From contig JAPNXP010000013.1 of the NCBI GenBank assembly GCA_028753945.1, positions 434,001 to 498,000 on the forward strand: a stretch of 64,000 nt of DNA. The letters run 5' to 3'. A model generated the notes under the pieces. That model was given only the letters and a program-made list of their open reading frames with translations, had not been told where the DNA came from and made no database searches. Positions 38,293-51,132 of this stretch are shown in pieces. The first letter of the stretch is position 1; each line of letters starts with the position of its first letter. A program made the position numbers and the translations under genes. Source of the stretch: Hexactinellida sp. DTS-2022. Its lineage: Eukaryota; Porifera; Hexactinellida.

Positions 38293-41200
38293 TGTTGCTT
38301 TAATAACAGGAAATAACAATAGTAGCATTGTGTATATGTATATAAATATAACAGTATAACTAGAATAGTATTTACTCCTCTCGATCCACCCAAGTACTGA
38401 CACAATTTAATTCACCATGGTCTATCGACTTTTAAATGCAAATAAATATATACGTATTCTGGTGTACTCTATCATTTATAGCCTAAGAGAAGCCAATCCA
38501 GGACTTAAAAAATTGCAATAATTTTCAGAAGCAGCTATTGTTTTTAATTTAAAAATTTAACCTACTCCTGAGGCGCCCGATTAAGCAGCCTCAACTGGTA
38601 TTAGGATTGTGTGGCCATTTGATATGTTATCCTTAGTTAATTCTTAATGAGCTAGAAATATAATTAGAGTTTATCCAAATATTCAATGCTAATTACGGGT
38701 TGAATAATTGCAATACTATTGAATATAATATTAGTGCATATTGGCCAAAATATAATATTCCTAATATGAGTTCCATTTATTCTTGGTATCCAAGGTTAAA
38801 TTTAATAATGAACTTACTATGGACTATTATAATTATTGTAAGGAAGCTATAACCAGGAATAGCTCAATGCATATTAATTGCTATTAAAATAATGTAATGC
38901 AACTCTTTCTGTAATTATCCATTGTAGATTTGTACAGTTATTTGCTATTCAAAATAATTGTAAATCACTTTTGAATAAAATATTCGAATTAAACCTTCCA
39001 ATCGGGATCTAAAATAATTTCTTTCTATCAATCGACCTTTTTTCTGATCCAGAATACAGAAAAGAATAGCTAGACAATTTTATCTATTATATTTACATCA
39101 AAAAAATTTATAGCTCACCTATACCATAGAACTACTAATTTAATTACTTTAATATATTACTATATAGTACCAGTAAGATATTTTAATTACTGTGTTATTT
39201 AGGCATGGGGATCTTCTATTTAAACAAAATATAACATTGTACACTGAGTTCTTCCTAACAATCCACTTCTCAAATAGTTTATCTGGGTCCCTTATCCTAT
39301 TGTTTGACAATTAGAGCGGCATAACTGTATTAGGTATCTAGAGCCAATTTCACTCATCATTTTACGGTCTATTTTCTAGACGGCCTATTTTAAAGCCCAT
39401 ACAAACTAAGCAAACAATTTGTAGACAGTACATAAATTTTGTAGACCAAAAGCCCCTGGCGTCTATGGGTCATACTATTTAATTCAAGAAAACCTGTTCC
39501 AGAACTAGACGGTCTATATATAAGTTTATTTTTAGTATAATTAACTATGTACTAATAGATTTTCTAAGCAAATTTCAACCTACAGGTGTAAGCATGCAAT
39601 GAAAGCAAGCTAAATTAAACATCAAAGGAATAAAATAATCCATCATTTCAGGTGTAATGATAAAACACACGAATTTGGAGCAAAGTTGATGTTAATATTA
39701 TGTTTTCATGTTTTACCATGCGTAGAAAATGATCATGCTTTGATTGCAAAATTGTTATTATCCCACTTGAAGAATATGTAGTTCGCAACAGCGCCCTAGC
39801 GTTTTGGAATACTGGCCCAAGCCAAATCGTTTTCTTCATCATTTAAATTATTAATAGTGATTACTTCTCATTTGTACATACAATTTTGTTGTCTGAACAT
39901 TCAAGAAATTATAATGCCCGGAGCGGATAAAATATCGATGCTACGGTCCTGATTCCACTGTATGTACTAATTATCAACGTAATGTAATGTAGCGAATTTA
40001 TCTACTATATTTTTTCGAATAAAATATTTGTTATATAAATGTGTTGTTGCAGCGATTTTTAAAATTGAATTAACATACTAAATTATTAATTTCAAGCGGC
40101 TATTCTATCGGTTCACCAACGGATACTAGAATTATATAATGTAAATAATATTTCGATTAATTATTCGCTTTAGGACATGGCACATGCCGGTAAACAGGTG
40201 AAAAAGTATTTTCATATCTACGACTGAAATTTCCTTCAGTCATCTATTCTATTGGAAATTAATCATAATTTAATAATCCTTCTTATAACTAGATCAGTTC
40301 ATGTAATACGACTTGTTACCATATATTATTTGTAAATTCAAAAGATAATTTGCTGATTATTAGATAAAGTTTTGAACCTATTATGCTTCTAAGAAGTTCA
40401 GATTAAAACACTTTAAAATATTTAAACATATCTCATAGGTTTAAATTTAGATGACTCTTGCCCCAATGATTACTTTTGAATTCTAGTTAAACTTTAAAGT
40501 TAATGAGCAATTTACTGAAGGTTCTATGGAATATGTCTCACTCCCTTCCTTAATTATCTGCTTCTGACATTTAATATACTTTGTTTTTTTGAAGATCAAA
40601 GTATTAAAATAAACATTGTAGGCGCAACCTAACATATATGTAAATTAGAACCACTTAACCACGATATGAACTGTACTGATGTATTTTTTTAATTCAAAAA
40701 CTGTTTAATTTTACTTTTTGTTATCATATGGTAGGAAACATACCAAGTTAGTGGGTAAGAAATTTTCAACCAATTTACTTGTCTCTTTTATCTTCAAAAG
40801 GAATATATTATAGTACCGCCTTTCCATGTTATAAAATGCAATCTAGTATATTTGAATAGTTTCTATTATACTATTTGACTATTTCAGTGATTAGTAATAC
40901 GACAGTGCAGCTTGTTTGATGTCCAGAATATAGTGGCTATAACATGTTGTTACAAGCTCCAAATAATAACTGTACATGGATTGTTGCGGTGCTTATATTG
41001 TCAGATAATAACTAGATTTATAAGTATATTTGTATAATGACAATGACAGTGGTACACTGGATTCTATTTTGAGAAAGCTGTCTTGATGTTAATTACATAT
41101 CTGATTAGTAAACATTCTTTAAAACGGTGTTAATTTTGTAATTTGTTCTATATTAACGAAAATAATTGCTAGTTAAGCATAATTAATATACCTTCCTGTA

Positions 41201-42977
41201 AGATATCTATTCTTATGACAGAAATTGTTAACATTGTTGTAGAAATTTTGCAAATAAGGTATGAAATATTTGTTTCATTAATAATCTGTTGAAAATAACA
41301 CTATAATTGAGTCATACGATCTGACATAAACATGTACGTAACTAGGACATGAGTAGAAATAAATAGTTTTCTTATCAGGATTTATGTCATATCCTTTGTC
41401 AAATGGGATTTATCTTACATATATGATAATAGACAACTATTTTATAAGCTAGTAATTTGAATGTTAATCAAGTATTACATTCCTTTAACAGTTTACTTAT
41501 GTGGCTAACAATCTTTCCTCTAAGTAATCCTATATCAGAGTACAAAGCAACGTAAAACAATAGTCCTGCCTTTCCTAATTCAATCTAGCCCATCCTATAT
41601 AAGTAATGCAGTATAGTCGACCCATCCCAGTGGCTTATGCTATTAAATTATTTCATTCTTTTTCATCACTAGATCATAAAAGAATTATAACCGTGGAATT
41701 TGCTGGGTTATTTGGGCTAGATATCTAAGGATAATTTAATTACGTTCTGTACTATACTTCCAGTATAAAGTTCAATTAGGTATTTGATGGCTTTCTTAGT
41801 CAATAACTCAATTAATCTGTGTGGGATATTCAATATCCAATATAGAGGCTCTAATAAGAGATCTCGTAGGGTTTGATAGAGGTTGCAATCAACACTGCCC
41901 CCTGGTTAAAGTTGTTGGTCATATATTTTGTCTAGTGAGTAGTGTCATTGCATTGTTTAATGCAATCACATATTCAGAAATCTTATACATCCACTAGATT
42001 TTTAGAATTTTATATTTTTAAGTACGCATAAATCTTATTAAAATGTATTAAGTGAGTATAACCGGTAAACACCTAGTTTATCTATTGTAAATTATATCAA
42101 TTTCAACATTATTTTCCAACATTTCCATATCTATGTATTTTTAGTTCCTTTCACAAAAGTAGTTTATCTTATTATAACATCACATTAAGCTGTTAAAATC
42201 ATGTGAATACGTAAGGTTACTGATAAAATAATTAAATAACAATCAACAACAGACGAAATCAACGGAGCATATATATTTCCGTATGTAATACGACAAGTAT
42301 TGGATCATTGATTTGTAGAGTTTAGTGTATCGCGTGAAACATACCTGTCTTACCGTTAATCTGGTTAGGGGAAACTCATAATTGTACAGACATCAACAAA
42401 TTTATTAAATGTTCACTTGCTCAATAATATGATATACGATTACACTTAATCAATGAGAATATTGTATACAGTTTGTACCATCCTTTGATTTACTCAATTA
42501 CATATAACTTGGTAATGTATAGCCATAGCAATTTAATTTAAAATTTTAATTATAAACCGTTAAATGTTATAATAAACTTGACTTAACTTATACTTCCAGT
42601 TCAGCTTTCAAAATGGCATTATAATTATAATTGTAATTGACAGCATCATTTAAACATAAAAAATGTTTCAGTATCAGTAGTAATGCGTGAAAGAACTAAT
42701 TACCAAATTAATTTCCGGAAATTAAGAAGAAACGTCATTACGCGTGAATTCTAATTTTTCAATAGACGAACCTTCGTGGATAATTAATCAAAATAAATAA
42801 GTATCAAAGTATAGTTGTCAGATAGTTGAATAATAATATGTTTATTGCTTGAGTAATACTGAGATCCTTTGGAAATTAGTTTATTGTTTTGACCCAGTAT
42901 TACACTTTTGACCGCTTATCTCAACCTCAATAGTATAGTAAAACCTTAGTCGGCCAGTTTACCACATTAAATACACA

Positions 42978-43175
42978 TACAGTCAGGTCTGCTTATTGTA
43001 AACAACTTTTCGTCTCCATAATATGAAGTTTTTTTATTATGAACAAGCCCTATGGTCCCAATTTAACAACTTACATTGGGTTTGTATTAGGTTGAGTTCG
43101 CTTATTATGAAGTCTCTCTATTATGAACACAATTTTTGGTCTCTTGAATGTTCATAATAAAAGAACCTGACTGTA
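42978..43175. mobile_element. TA-flanked miniature element, TTATTATGAAC family
   Basis: It begins TACAGTCAGGTCTGCTTATT and ends AAAAGAACCTGACTGTA. The interior repeats TTATTATGAACA and CGCTTATTATGAAGT. It is the better-preserved relative of the element at 10835-11032. Confidence 0.82.
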
Positions 43176-43576
43176 TTTATTTCTTATTTATACAAATATA
43201 GTATACTCTATTTAATACAAACATGTTTACAATACCCGAATTCTTATTAACAGGTGTCACTAAATATTAAAAGAGTTTTAAAGGGGACCAAACAGCAAAT
43301 GTAATAATTGTGTTTGTATTTCTGTGTTTCATAGATATTTCTAGCATCACTGAATGTTACACAACTTTCTCGGAAATTATTTGCTTTATAATATTATGCA
43401 ATATCGAGTAGAGAGTAATTTAGAGACTGATAGAATATTTCATTTTATGAGGAATTTTAGTTCTTCTAATATTAGACAACATTTGTTGAAAACTATTTTC
43501 TTTGTCATGGGTCAATTTTTCCCTTTGAACAAGTCCAATTTTATCATTATGAACAAATAACAGAAGAAATTTCACC

Positions 43577-43985
43577 GGCGTATAATATATACGAGCCCTT
43601 CGGTCTCGGTCGCTTTGCAACAGATCGGTGCTACGCACCTCATGTTAACGGCCGCTGTGCGGCCTTACTCCTAACATTTTCTACCATGGAAATGGTAGAT
43701 AAGGACGTTATGATTTTGATTTTCATTAATTTGTTTACCTATTTGTGTAAACCACAACAACAACAAATACTCATATTAGAAAATTAAAACCGCGAAAATC
43801 GTGTTCAGCATACTTGTTTACCTATAATACCCGTTGAAAACTAACTTCTAGGTTGATTCTGAATTTTCATTAATTTGTTTACCTATTTGTGTAAACAACA
43901 ACAACAAATATGAATATGAGAAATTTATAAACGCGAAATTCGTGTTCGGCATACTTGTTTACCTATTATAACATTTGTTTACCTA
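43577..43985. repeat. GC-rich hairpin cluster followed by a direct repeat of about 110 bp
   Basis: At 43577-43664 a GC-rich island has perfect stems GGTGC-TAC-GCACC (43627-43639) and GGCCGC-TGT-GCGGCC (43650-43664), preceded by GAGCCCTTCGGTCTC. Two copies of about 110 bp follow, at about 43718-43830 and 43861-43970. Both contain TTTCATTAATTTGTTTACCT, CAACAACAACAAATA and CATACTTGTTTACC. The island differs sharply in base composition from its surroundings. It may be part of an unclassified mobile element. Confidence 0.6.
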
Positions 43986-44912
43986 TTATAACATTTGTTA
44001 GTTTATATCCCAATATTAATTGCGGTTTCTAGTCCCCCATCACTTTAATACAATCCGGACAAACACACACACAAACACACAACAATCGAGATTTAATATA
44101 TAGATTATAATATTAATCAGTTTAATTGAAAGAAGTAGCATTTATAACAAAAATTCCCATCAGGGAATTTAAATGAAAACCCTTTAAAGATTAAATACTC
44201 TGACAGCAAAATTTGGCACTTAGTTGTACTGGCCATAGAAAATTTCAACAATATCATACAAAGCTGACTATTTTTTGCTGCACAACCCAAAGATTTTTAT
44301 TGCATGAAGAGTAGCAGAAATGTTTCCAATTATGTAAGTCATTTAACAATTCGACAAATCCTACATAATCTATAGCAAGCAATATTAATAGATAGTTCAA
44401 TAGTATAATGTTTAATAGTGTTCGTATTGGTAACAGGTGACCATATTCTAGAAAGATTACTTTTAATATGTCGCGTATGATCGCGCATCATTTAATTAGA
44501 ATTATATACATCGCCTACACACTTGCGACCTGTAAAACATATGTTTGTCCATGTCTTATAAATTGCTCGAGTGAGATGTCGTCTACTCAAATAAGGAAGT
44601 TAGACTATCCATAATTTCTTGAAGATAGTCTTCTGATAAGTCACATAATATATTCAAAAGGATTTATCTTAGCAATATCGTTTGGGAATTATACATTTCA
44701 TAGTTGCATATAATATTTAGGGTAAATATTCATATTTGCATTACAATATTTGGAAACCTAAATATCCATTTGCAAATTATCCATAAATGTTCCTGAGGAA
44801 TATTACAGCATCGTATGCAACTATTGCAAACAGATAATAATTGCACCTTAGTAATATCATTAAAGTTTAGGGAATATTCTGTGAACTTAGAACCTAGTTA
44901 CTCTATTGGAAA

Positions 44913-45103
44913 TACAGTCGACTCCGCCTAATAGAGCCACCGATTCATAGCTTTCTCCGCTTAATTAAAGGGATCAAATTTTCACAGGATTTATAGAACG
45001 GAAAGACAGTTTGGCAAATATTTTCGGTTAATAGATTTCTCCGCTTAATCGTCTTCAAAGTAACCTGATTCCGAGATGACTCTATTAAGCGGAGTCGACT
45101 GTA
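44913..45103. mobile_element. TA-flanked miniature element, TTAAGCGGAG family
   Basis: It begins TACAGTCGACTCCGCCTAAT and ends TATTAAGCGGAGTCGACTGT followed by A, with near-perfect terminal inverted repeats. It has the same internal words as 38106-38292. Confidence 0.85.
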
Positions 45104-45595
45104 TTGTATTTACTCCTCAGCTTACTTTATCGCCTGACCATTATCACGTTCATTATGAATTGTTGCGCGCTTCTTAGCTTTTATTATCCTATAATTTGGT
45201 AAGTTGATTTAAATTCTTGATTATGACTCAGTGTAAGATGATCAAAAATTATTTACGTAATATCCAGTTCAAAAGTTGATAATGTATTACTTGAACTAAT
45301 CAAAATTAAAATGCTTTGTTCTTCAATAGCATTTTGATATTTTATACAAAGAAATCACTGGAGTTTAATGTCTTTATTTTCGACATGACTTACTTAGAAA
45401 TACAAATATATTCTACATAATATTTATGTTTATTATACTTTTAGATCCCTTAAGTTACTATAGTAAGTTATGCTTACTATATTCTATTAAACCCATTACT
45501 CATGACACTTTGTTTGGTAATACAATATTATTCATTGTTACGAAAGAATGAGAGACAATTGTTGTAATTGAAATTTAAAATTAATACAATAATTA

Positions 45596-46531
45596 CTAAG
45601 CTTGATGAATCGGTGTTTCAGTGTTTGCTTCAACGCATTTCTTAATGGCAGGTACTAAGAACTTCATTGGAGCAGATTCCATTATGAAAGGATGGTGCAA
45701 CAATTCTCTTGCCGAAGGCCGTTGACGGGGATTGATCTTTAAACACATTCTGACAAAATCTGCCATTTTCTCAGGCATGTTGTTGGGTATAGGTACTATC
45801 CCATTACTTAGAAAATCCATTATTTCTCTCTGTCCAAATCTGGTGCCGTAGTAGGGTGGGTCTCCGAGGAACATTTCTATCACCATGATTCCGAAACTCC
45901 AAATGTCACACTTTTCATTGTATACCAATCTCTGGTATATTTCAGGAGCCATCCAATAGAGACTTCCAACTCTCCCGCTCCGAATTTGATGAGACTTTGG
46001 CATTACAGTTGCATAGCCAAAATCGATTAACTTCGTGCTACCATTTTTCGTGATCATGATGTTGCCACATTTCAAGTCCCTATGCACTATATCGTTTGCA
46101 TGGAGATCGCTAAGTGATAAAAGAATGTGTTTTGAAATGGCTGCGATTAACCGCCCGTCGAGTGATATTTGTTCAACTAAACTTTGTAAGCACCATCCGT
46201 CAATGTATTCAAGTATAAGATTAGTGGATTGGTCCTCTTTGTAGGTGTCGATCAGCTGTACAATACCCTTATTGCCTTTCATTATTTTCATTGTCTCGAT
46301 TTCTTTCTCCAAGAGCTCTCGACCGTAATCACTTTTCGATTTGACTTGCTTAATCGCGACTATTTCATCTGTGATTGGATTCCTTGCTTTGTATATTTTC
46401 GCACAACCTCCTTCACCGATTTGCGAAATATTACAGAAATTAGATGACTGTTTCTTATTCATCATTCCATTTTTTCGGTGCTTTTTAAGTTTTTGGCTTA
46501 TTAGAGATATCTTTTTCAAGATTGAAAACAT
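45596..46531 (-). CDS. PAK-like STE20-family Ser/Thr protein kinase
   Basis: This intronless frame of 311 residues is almost only a kinase domain. Visible motifs are the Gly-rich loop IGEGGCAKIY (38-47), VAIK (Lys61), the catalytic loop HRDLKCGNIM (150-159), DFG (170-172), the P+1 region VGSLYWMAPE and CDIWSFGIMVIEM. The GSLYWMAPE signature and overall spacing fit the STE20/PAK group. There is no CRIB/p21-binding domain, only a basic 30-residue N-terminus rich in Lys. PAKs normally carry an activating Thr in a RSTMVG segment; here the segment reads RSGRVG, so that Thr is absent. The start is the first ATG of the frame (46529-46531). A signalling role is inferred, with unknown substrate. Confidence 0.88.
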   Translation of the reverse strand: MFSILKKISLISQKLKKHRKNGMMNKKQSSNFCNISQIGEGGCAKIYKARNPITDEIVAIKQVKSKSDYGRELLEKEIETMKIMKGNKGIVQLIDTYKEDQSTNLILEYIDGWCLQSLVEQISLDGRLIAAISKHILLSLSDLHANDIVHRDLKCGNIMITKNGSTKLIDFGYATVMPKSHQIRSGRVGSLYWMAPEIYQRLVYNEKCDIWSFGIMVIEMFLGDPPYYGTRFGQREIMDFLSNGIVPIPNNMPEKMADFVRMCLKINPRQRPSARELLHHPFIMESAPMKFLVPAIKKCVEANTETPIHQA

Positions 46532-49363
46532 TGTGGAATTTGTATGGTTGATATTGACTTAGTTACTTTGTTCACCAAATATATTTCTATTTATACTTAG
46601 TTAGACTGAATAATTTTAAAGCCAATTCACTTTGCTTTTGCACTGAAAACATTAGCAGTATGCACTAATAAATCCATTCAAGTTGATGACATGGCCATAA
46701 TCCATCCTCTAATACATACCTAAACCTATTAATTAGCAACGAGTTTGTTCGTAGCAACCTATTATAGCAGGTATGGCCTAATAACCTATAACATAATCGT
46801 TAATCTTTCATGTGGACCAAGTTAAAAGAAAAATTATTAATAAGTTCACAAACAAACATATAATGAGATTACTTGTAAATCCTATTTGATCTGTTTGCAA
46901 AATTTGCCCACATAAACTTTTGTAGAAGAGGTGTACCTAATTAATAATCGCCTTGTATAACCAGGAATTTCTATGTTTTTACAGAAAAGGGAAGTTATAA
47001 TAGTATACTTATAAACCTAATTGCTTAAGTCAACAAATACACTTATGGTACTTTGTTCTAAGAAATCCTCTGGTATGGACAGTTGTTTATCCTGTCGATT
47101 CCTATAGTTGTCACAATTAGAAGAAAATGTATTTGATGTACAGACCGCCGGTATGTTGATTGAAACACATTGGTTTCTGGAGATTTGAACCTTATAGCCG
47201 GTATCCAAACTAGTGGAGTCTACTGTATTACCACATCCTAAATAACTGATACAGTAAAACTCGTTATAACGAACTCGAATGGAAAATAAATATCTATTAT
47301 CCGAATATACTTATTAACCGAGTTTATACTGCATCGAAATAATTATATAGTGGTTAAGAATCACATACTTGCTAAGCCGATTTACAAACTAATTCAGGTA
47401 CGCTATAACCGCGTTATAAGTTATGTTAGCATTGTAGATAATTGTAATTTATTTCGATTTGTCCTATCAGTACCATCAATAGACATCGCAAATGTAAAAT
47501 CTACAAAAATCTTGCTACATTAATGAGTATTAGTCTATAATTCTGCTGATAACACTATTGCAAACTTAACCAAGTTTCGCTTTTCTCTACTCTGGCTGGT
47601 ACAGCCATTATGCTAGACAACAGATATATAAGTTCAAAGTAGTATATCTCATATATACTTACTAAAAAGGATTATATTAGCAAAGATATGTAATTAGTTG
47701 AGATATCTGTGTGGATTTTAGATAAACTCTGTGTCTCCATTGTATAATACTATTGACGAGGTATAGATTTATTGACCACATATATTTATTTAGAGGGTAT
47801 CCTGTTTGAATAATATTTTAATATAAAATCTTGTGAGGAATATATCTGTATAATGGCCAAAATATCAGATCCAATTTATCTCGGTTAGAACAAAAGGAAC
47901 CTAAAATTAACATACTTATAATTTTATTCATTTGAACAGTTCACTCAAAATTCAAAGTTTTATTCGTCTACTTATTTGAAACATGACTGTCAACATTCTG
48001 TTAAGTATTTGGAACCCTATTATGTGGTTGTTAGCCCATTAATATTATTAATTTTAGCATAACATGTACGTATTTTTATTAAGTATCCTAGTAAATTGAA
48101 ATGAATTAAAAATTTGCAATTTTTCTCATGTCCTTTTTTATTCATATTTGCTTACCCAACTAGTAAGCTTGCTGCATATATTCTGTCTATTTCCTTATAC
48201 AATATGACTCTTGTAGTTCCCTATGCTAATTTGTACAAATATTACATAAAACATTACAATTTGGACCACTATTTGCAGCACCAATAACAAACATATGTTA
48301 ATAAATGTATTCAATTATATCTAAAGAAACATAAATATGTACATAAGTTGTTTACATGCACTCTCAGAGGGTATAAGCAAACTCATAAAAGTTGGTATAA
48401 ACAACTCATGGAAGATTAAGTTTCTTATTGCTATGGCTATCTGGTTAATTAATTGCTAATAAAACTTAGGTGAAACTGGTCAGTATTTCTTAGAACTCTC
48501 AACTCTATCATTGTTTCATAATAACCGTCATTGCAAACTGAGTATATCGAGTCAAAACACCGCAATAAAAGTTTTAAGCATTTTATTACTGAATCGCATA
48601 TATCTACATACTATTCGTAATACATAATTTCGGTATCGCGTAATTTGGTCCTAAGCGATTAAGAGTATATGCAATCCTTGTAAATCTGTTAAGTTTCTTA
48701 ATTAGATTAATTATTACTAAATCATTATCACCTGCATTAACTTTGATATCTGGATAACAACTGATTTATATGATTGTCTGTATTATGTGAAATATAGTGA
48801 GCCAGAATAATTTGAATCAATGTAGTCCAGACAGCCTTAATGTATTATTTAAATTATTTTGTAATCTAAATTTTTTACAAATATATTTGTCTATCTATTG
48901 TTACGTAATAAATACTAGCATCTGAACAAATTAATTAACGCAATAACAAATAATTTCTTGTCAAATTTACATTGAACTGTTTAAGAGGTGTATTGGAAGC
49001 ACACAATTGCAACCAATTACTTATAGAGAAAATGGTTTAGATAAAGCAAAATTATAAACCTTAATTTATTTAATTAAGAAACACAAATTAGATTTTCACA
49101 TTTGCTGTGGAAACCATTATTAATTTGATTAATCAATACTAATATAATAAGTATTAATGTAGTTAGATTGTGCAATCCCTGTTATATATCCATAATTGTC
49201 CAAATCTAGAAAGAGCCAAGCAATCTCTATATTTTAATAATCAACCTATTCAAATTACTGCTACTAATTATGTACCAACAAAGTAGTATAATTAATCAAA
49301 ACGGAAACTGTCAGATAAATAATTGTTTATTTTGATTTACTTCGCCCCTAAATGAATGATTAA
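46532..49363. other. Intergenic region, no gene seen
   Basis: This AT-rich stretch lies upstream of the kinase and downstream of the CW/PWWP gene. A decayed TA-type miniature element begins near 47252 (ACAGTAAAACTCGTTATAAC). TTTATT at 49327-49332 reads AATAAA on the minus strand, just beyond the CW/PWWP stop codon, and is a likely polyadenylation signal. I see no other feature. Confidence 0.55.
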
Positions 49364-50173
49364 TTAATCTGGAGTTGAGACTGAGTGATTAAGTCGAGTT
49401 AACAAAAATTGCATTTCATCGAGCAAACATATTCCGTATTTGTGCAGTTCACTGAAATCCGTGAAAACTTCCTGATTCACTAGTCTTCCACACGGGCTAG
49501 CATTATTAGAACTACAAACGTATTCTGTACTTTTATCAATCTTTTTCTGTTTAATTTTACCTCGATTTAATTTTACAGCCTCTTCTTTTCTACCCTCGCT
49601 TCCTACAACATATACGAACTTCACCAATTTTAATCTATCGCTTACGTCAAATCTCATTGCTTCTTTCGCCTCTTCAAACGCAGCTTTCATTTTTAAAAAG
49701 TTCTTCTGTGATTTTCCAGCTCTTAAAGTCGTTGTATTATTCATTTCTTCAATGTTGTGCGCATCAACCCATAAATGGGTGTGGCGATTTTCAAAGAATT
49801 CGACATGATAGATCGAATTCTTTTTGTTTGTATATTTTCTTTTATCCGGACATAAAGTTATCATGGCAGGCCATTTAGGTGAAGCTTTACTTTTCGCAAG
49901 TACAATTGAGTAAAGGTTGAATTTGTTATTATACCTGTAGTCTTCAATCTCCCAGTTTTCTTCAGGTTTTGAACATTCATTATATTCAAGATCAGTATTC
50001 ATACTACAATACCAATTATCTGTCTGCTTTCCATCCTTCTCGAAATCATTTTTATTTAGTTTTCTCCATTTTTGACATGCTTGATAATCGCACTGTGCCC
50101 AGATGAACTCCAAATTATCCTCAGACGAAGACTCTGAAGATGTATCATGGATTATTATCGCTTTCTTTGCCAT
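49364..50173 (-). CDS. CW zinc finger and PWWP domain protein (ZCWPW type)
   Basis: This intronless frame encodes 269 residues. A CW-type zinc finger lies at about 22-75, with WAQC (Trp25, Cys28), Cys33, KWRKL (Trp36), NWYC (Trp54, Cys56) and Cys67. A PWWP domain follows at about 85-150: VLAKSKASPKWPAMI, then YHVEFFENRHTHLWV. CW fingers read H3K4 methylation and PWWP domains read H3K36 methylation. This pair in this order is the signature of ZCWPW1/ZCWPW2, the vertebrate readers linked to PRDM9-type marks in meiosis. The N-terminus is Ser/Asp/Glu-rich, and the C-terminal 100 residues are basic with no motif I know. The protein is shorter than human ZCWPW proteins. A nuclear reader role is inferred from the domains. 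Confidence 0.87.
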   Translation of the reverse strand: MAKKAIIIHDTSSESSSEDNLEFIWAQCDYQACQKWRKLNKNDFEKDGKQTDNWYCSMNTDLEYNECSKPEENWEIEDYRYNNKFNLYSIVLAKSKASPKWPAMITLCPDKRKYTNKKNSIYHVEFFENRHTHLWVDAHNIEEMNNTTTLRAGKSQKNFLKMKAAFEEAKEAMRFDVSDRLKLVKFVYVVGSEGRKEEAVKLNRGKIKQKKIDKSTEYVCSSNNASPCGRLVNQEVFTDFSELHKYGICLLDEMQFLLTRLNHSVSTPD

Positions 50174-50942
50174 TCTGATTAATCAATTTATTGTAATTAC
50201 TGCCTATTTCAATCTTTTATTTCAATGGACTAAAAATATTCATTTGAATTACCCGCGCTCTAAAACTATTTTCTTTCATCAATTATTATAAAACTATGAA
50301 TTTCCTTTTTTTTAGTTTAACTTGGTATTTACAGAGTACTGTTATTTACAGAGCCTCGTGGGCTGTCTGACTTCTTACATATATTATGTCCAGCTACATA
50401 ATGTTTTACACCATGTCAGTTCATCAATACTATAACAGCAGAATTATATTTTATAAATTACAGCCTAATAGTACATTTTAGCCACAACACTATAGAACTT
50501 TGTTCATGTTGAACAACAGTTCAATCTGTGTTACAAAATATTCAGAATAAATTAGTTACAATTGTAGGCAACAAATATTTATTGATAGCTTTGAAATTCC
50601 TTTGATTATTAAATTATAGCTGAGTTAACATACCAGCAGGTGAAAATTTGTTTATAATAATATTTAGATTTTATTAGTAGAGATATCAACGATAGATTGA
50701 GTCAATTCACGCTATAGAGATAGTTACATATATATGGTGTATTTGATGAAGTTATCAGCTGAAAAACTTACGTTGACAACTTTTAATTCCAAAAATGTAT
50801 GAATTATTACTTAAATTGCAAATCATTTTGTATAAATTTGCTTATTTGGCCCATTTCAGGAACCTATACTATATAGACCTGTTAACTCAAGGAACTATAC
50901 TTATATAGATACATAGTTTATTGTCATTAGTAATGAGTTAAT

Positions 50943-51132
50943 TACAGTGAAACTCGGTTACTACATACCTGGTTTAGTACGTAATTCGACTTAGTATGTA
51001 CTAACTTATAGAAACAAAGTTTGTCAATTTATATGTATCTCTAATAGTGCAACTCGGTTAGTACGTACACTTGAATAACACGTACTAATTTTCTCTCCCG
51101 AAGGAAATACGTGCTAACCGAGGTTTAGTGTA
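50943..51132. mobile_element. TA-flanked miniature element, GGTTAGTACGTA family
   Basis: It begins TACAGTGAAACTCGGTTACT and ends GTGCTAACCGAGGTTTAGTG TA. The interior repeats GTTAGTACGTA and its inverse. I saw only this copy in the window. Confidence 0.72.

Larger units (their letters stand above)
36705..45595. other. Gene-poor intergenic region
   Basis: About 8.9 kb of AT-rich sequence lies between the 5' end of the phosphatase and the 3' end of the kinase gene. I found no coding exon on either strand; open frames are short and lack family motifs. It contains the transposon remnants listed separately. I see no tRNA or rRNA gene. A promoter for the phosphatase should lie just above 36704, but I cannot place it. 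Confidence 0.6.

Noticed and set aside
43354-43638. Opposed frames of about 70 codons at 43.4-43.6 kb
   Set aside because: They have no motif and run into the GC-rich hairpin repeat.
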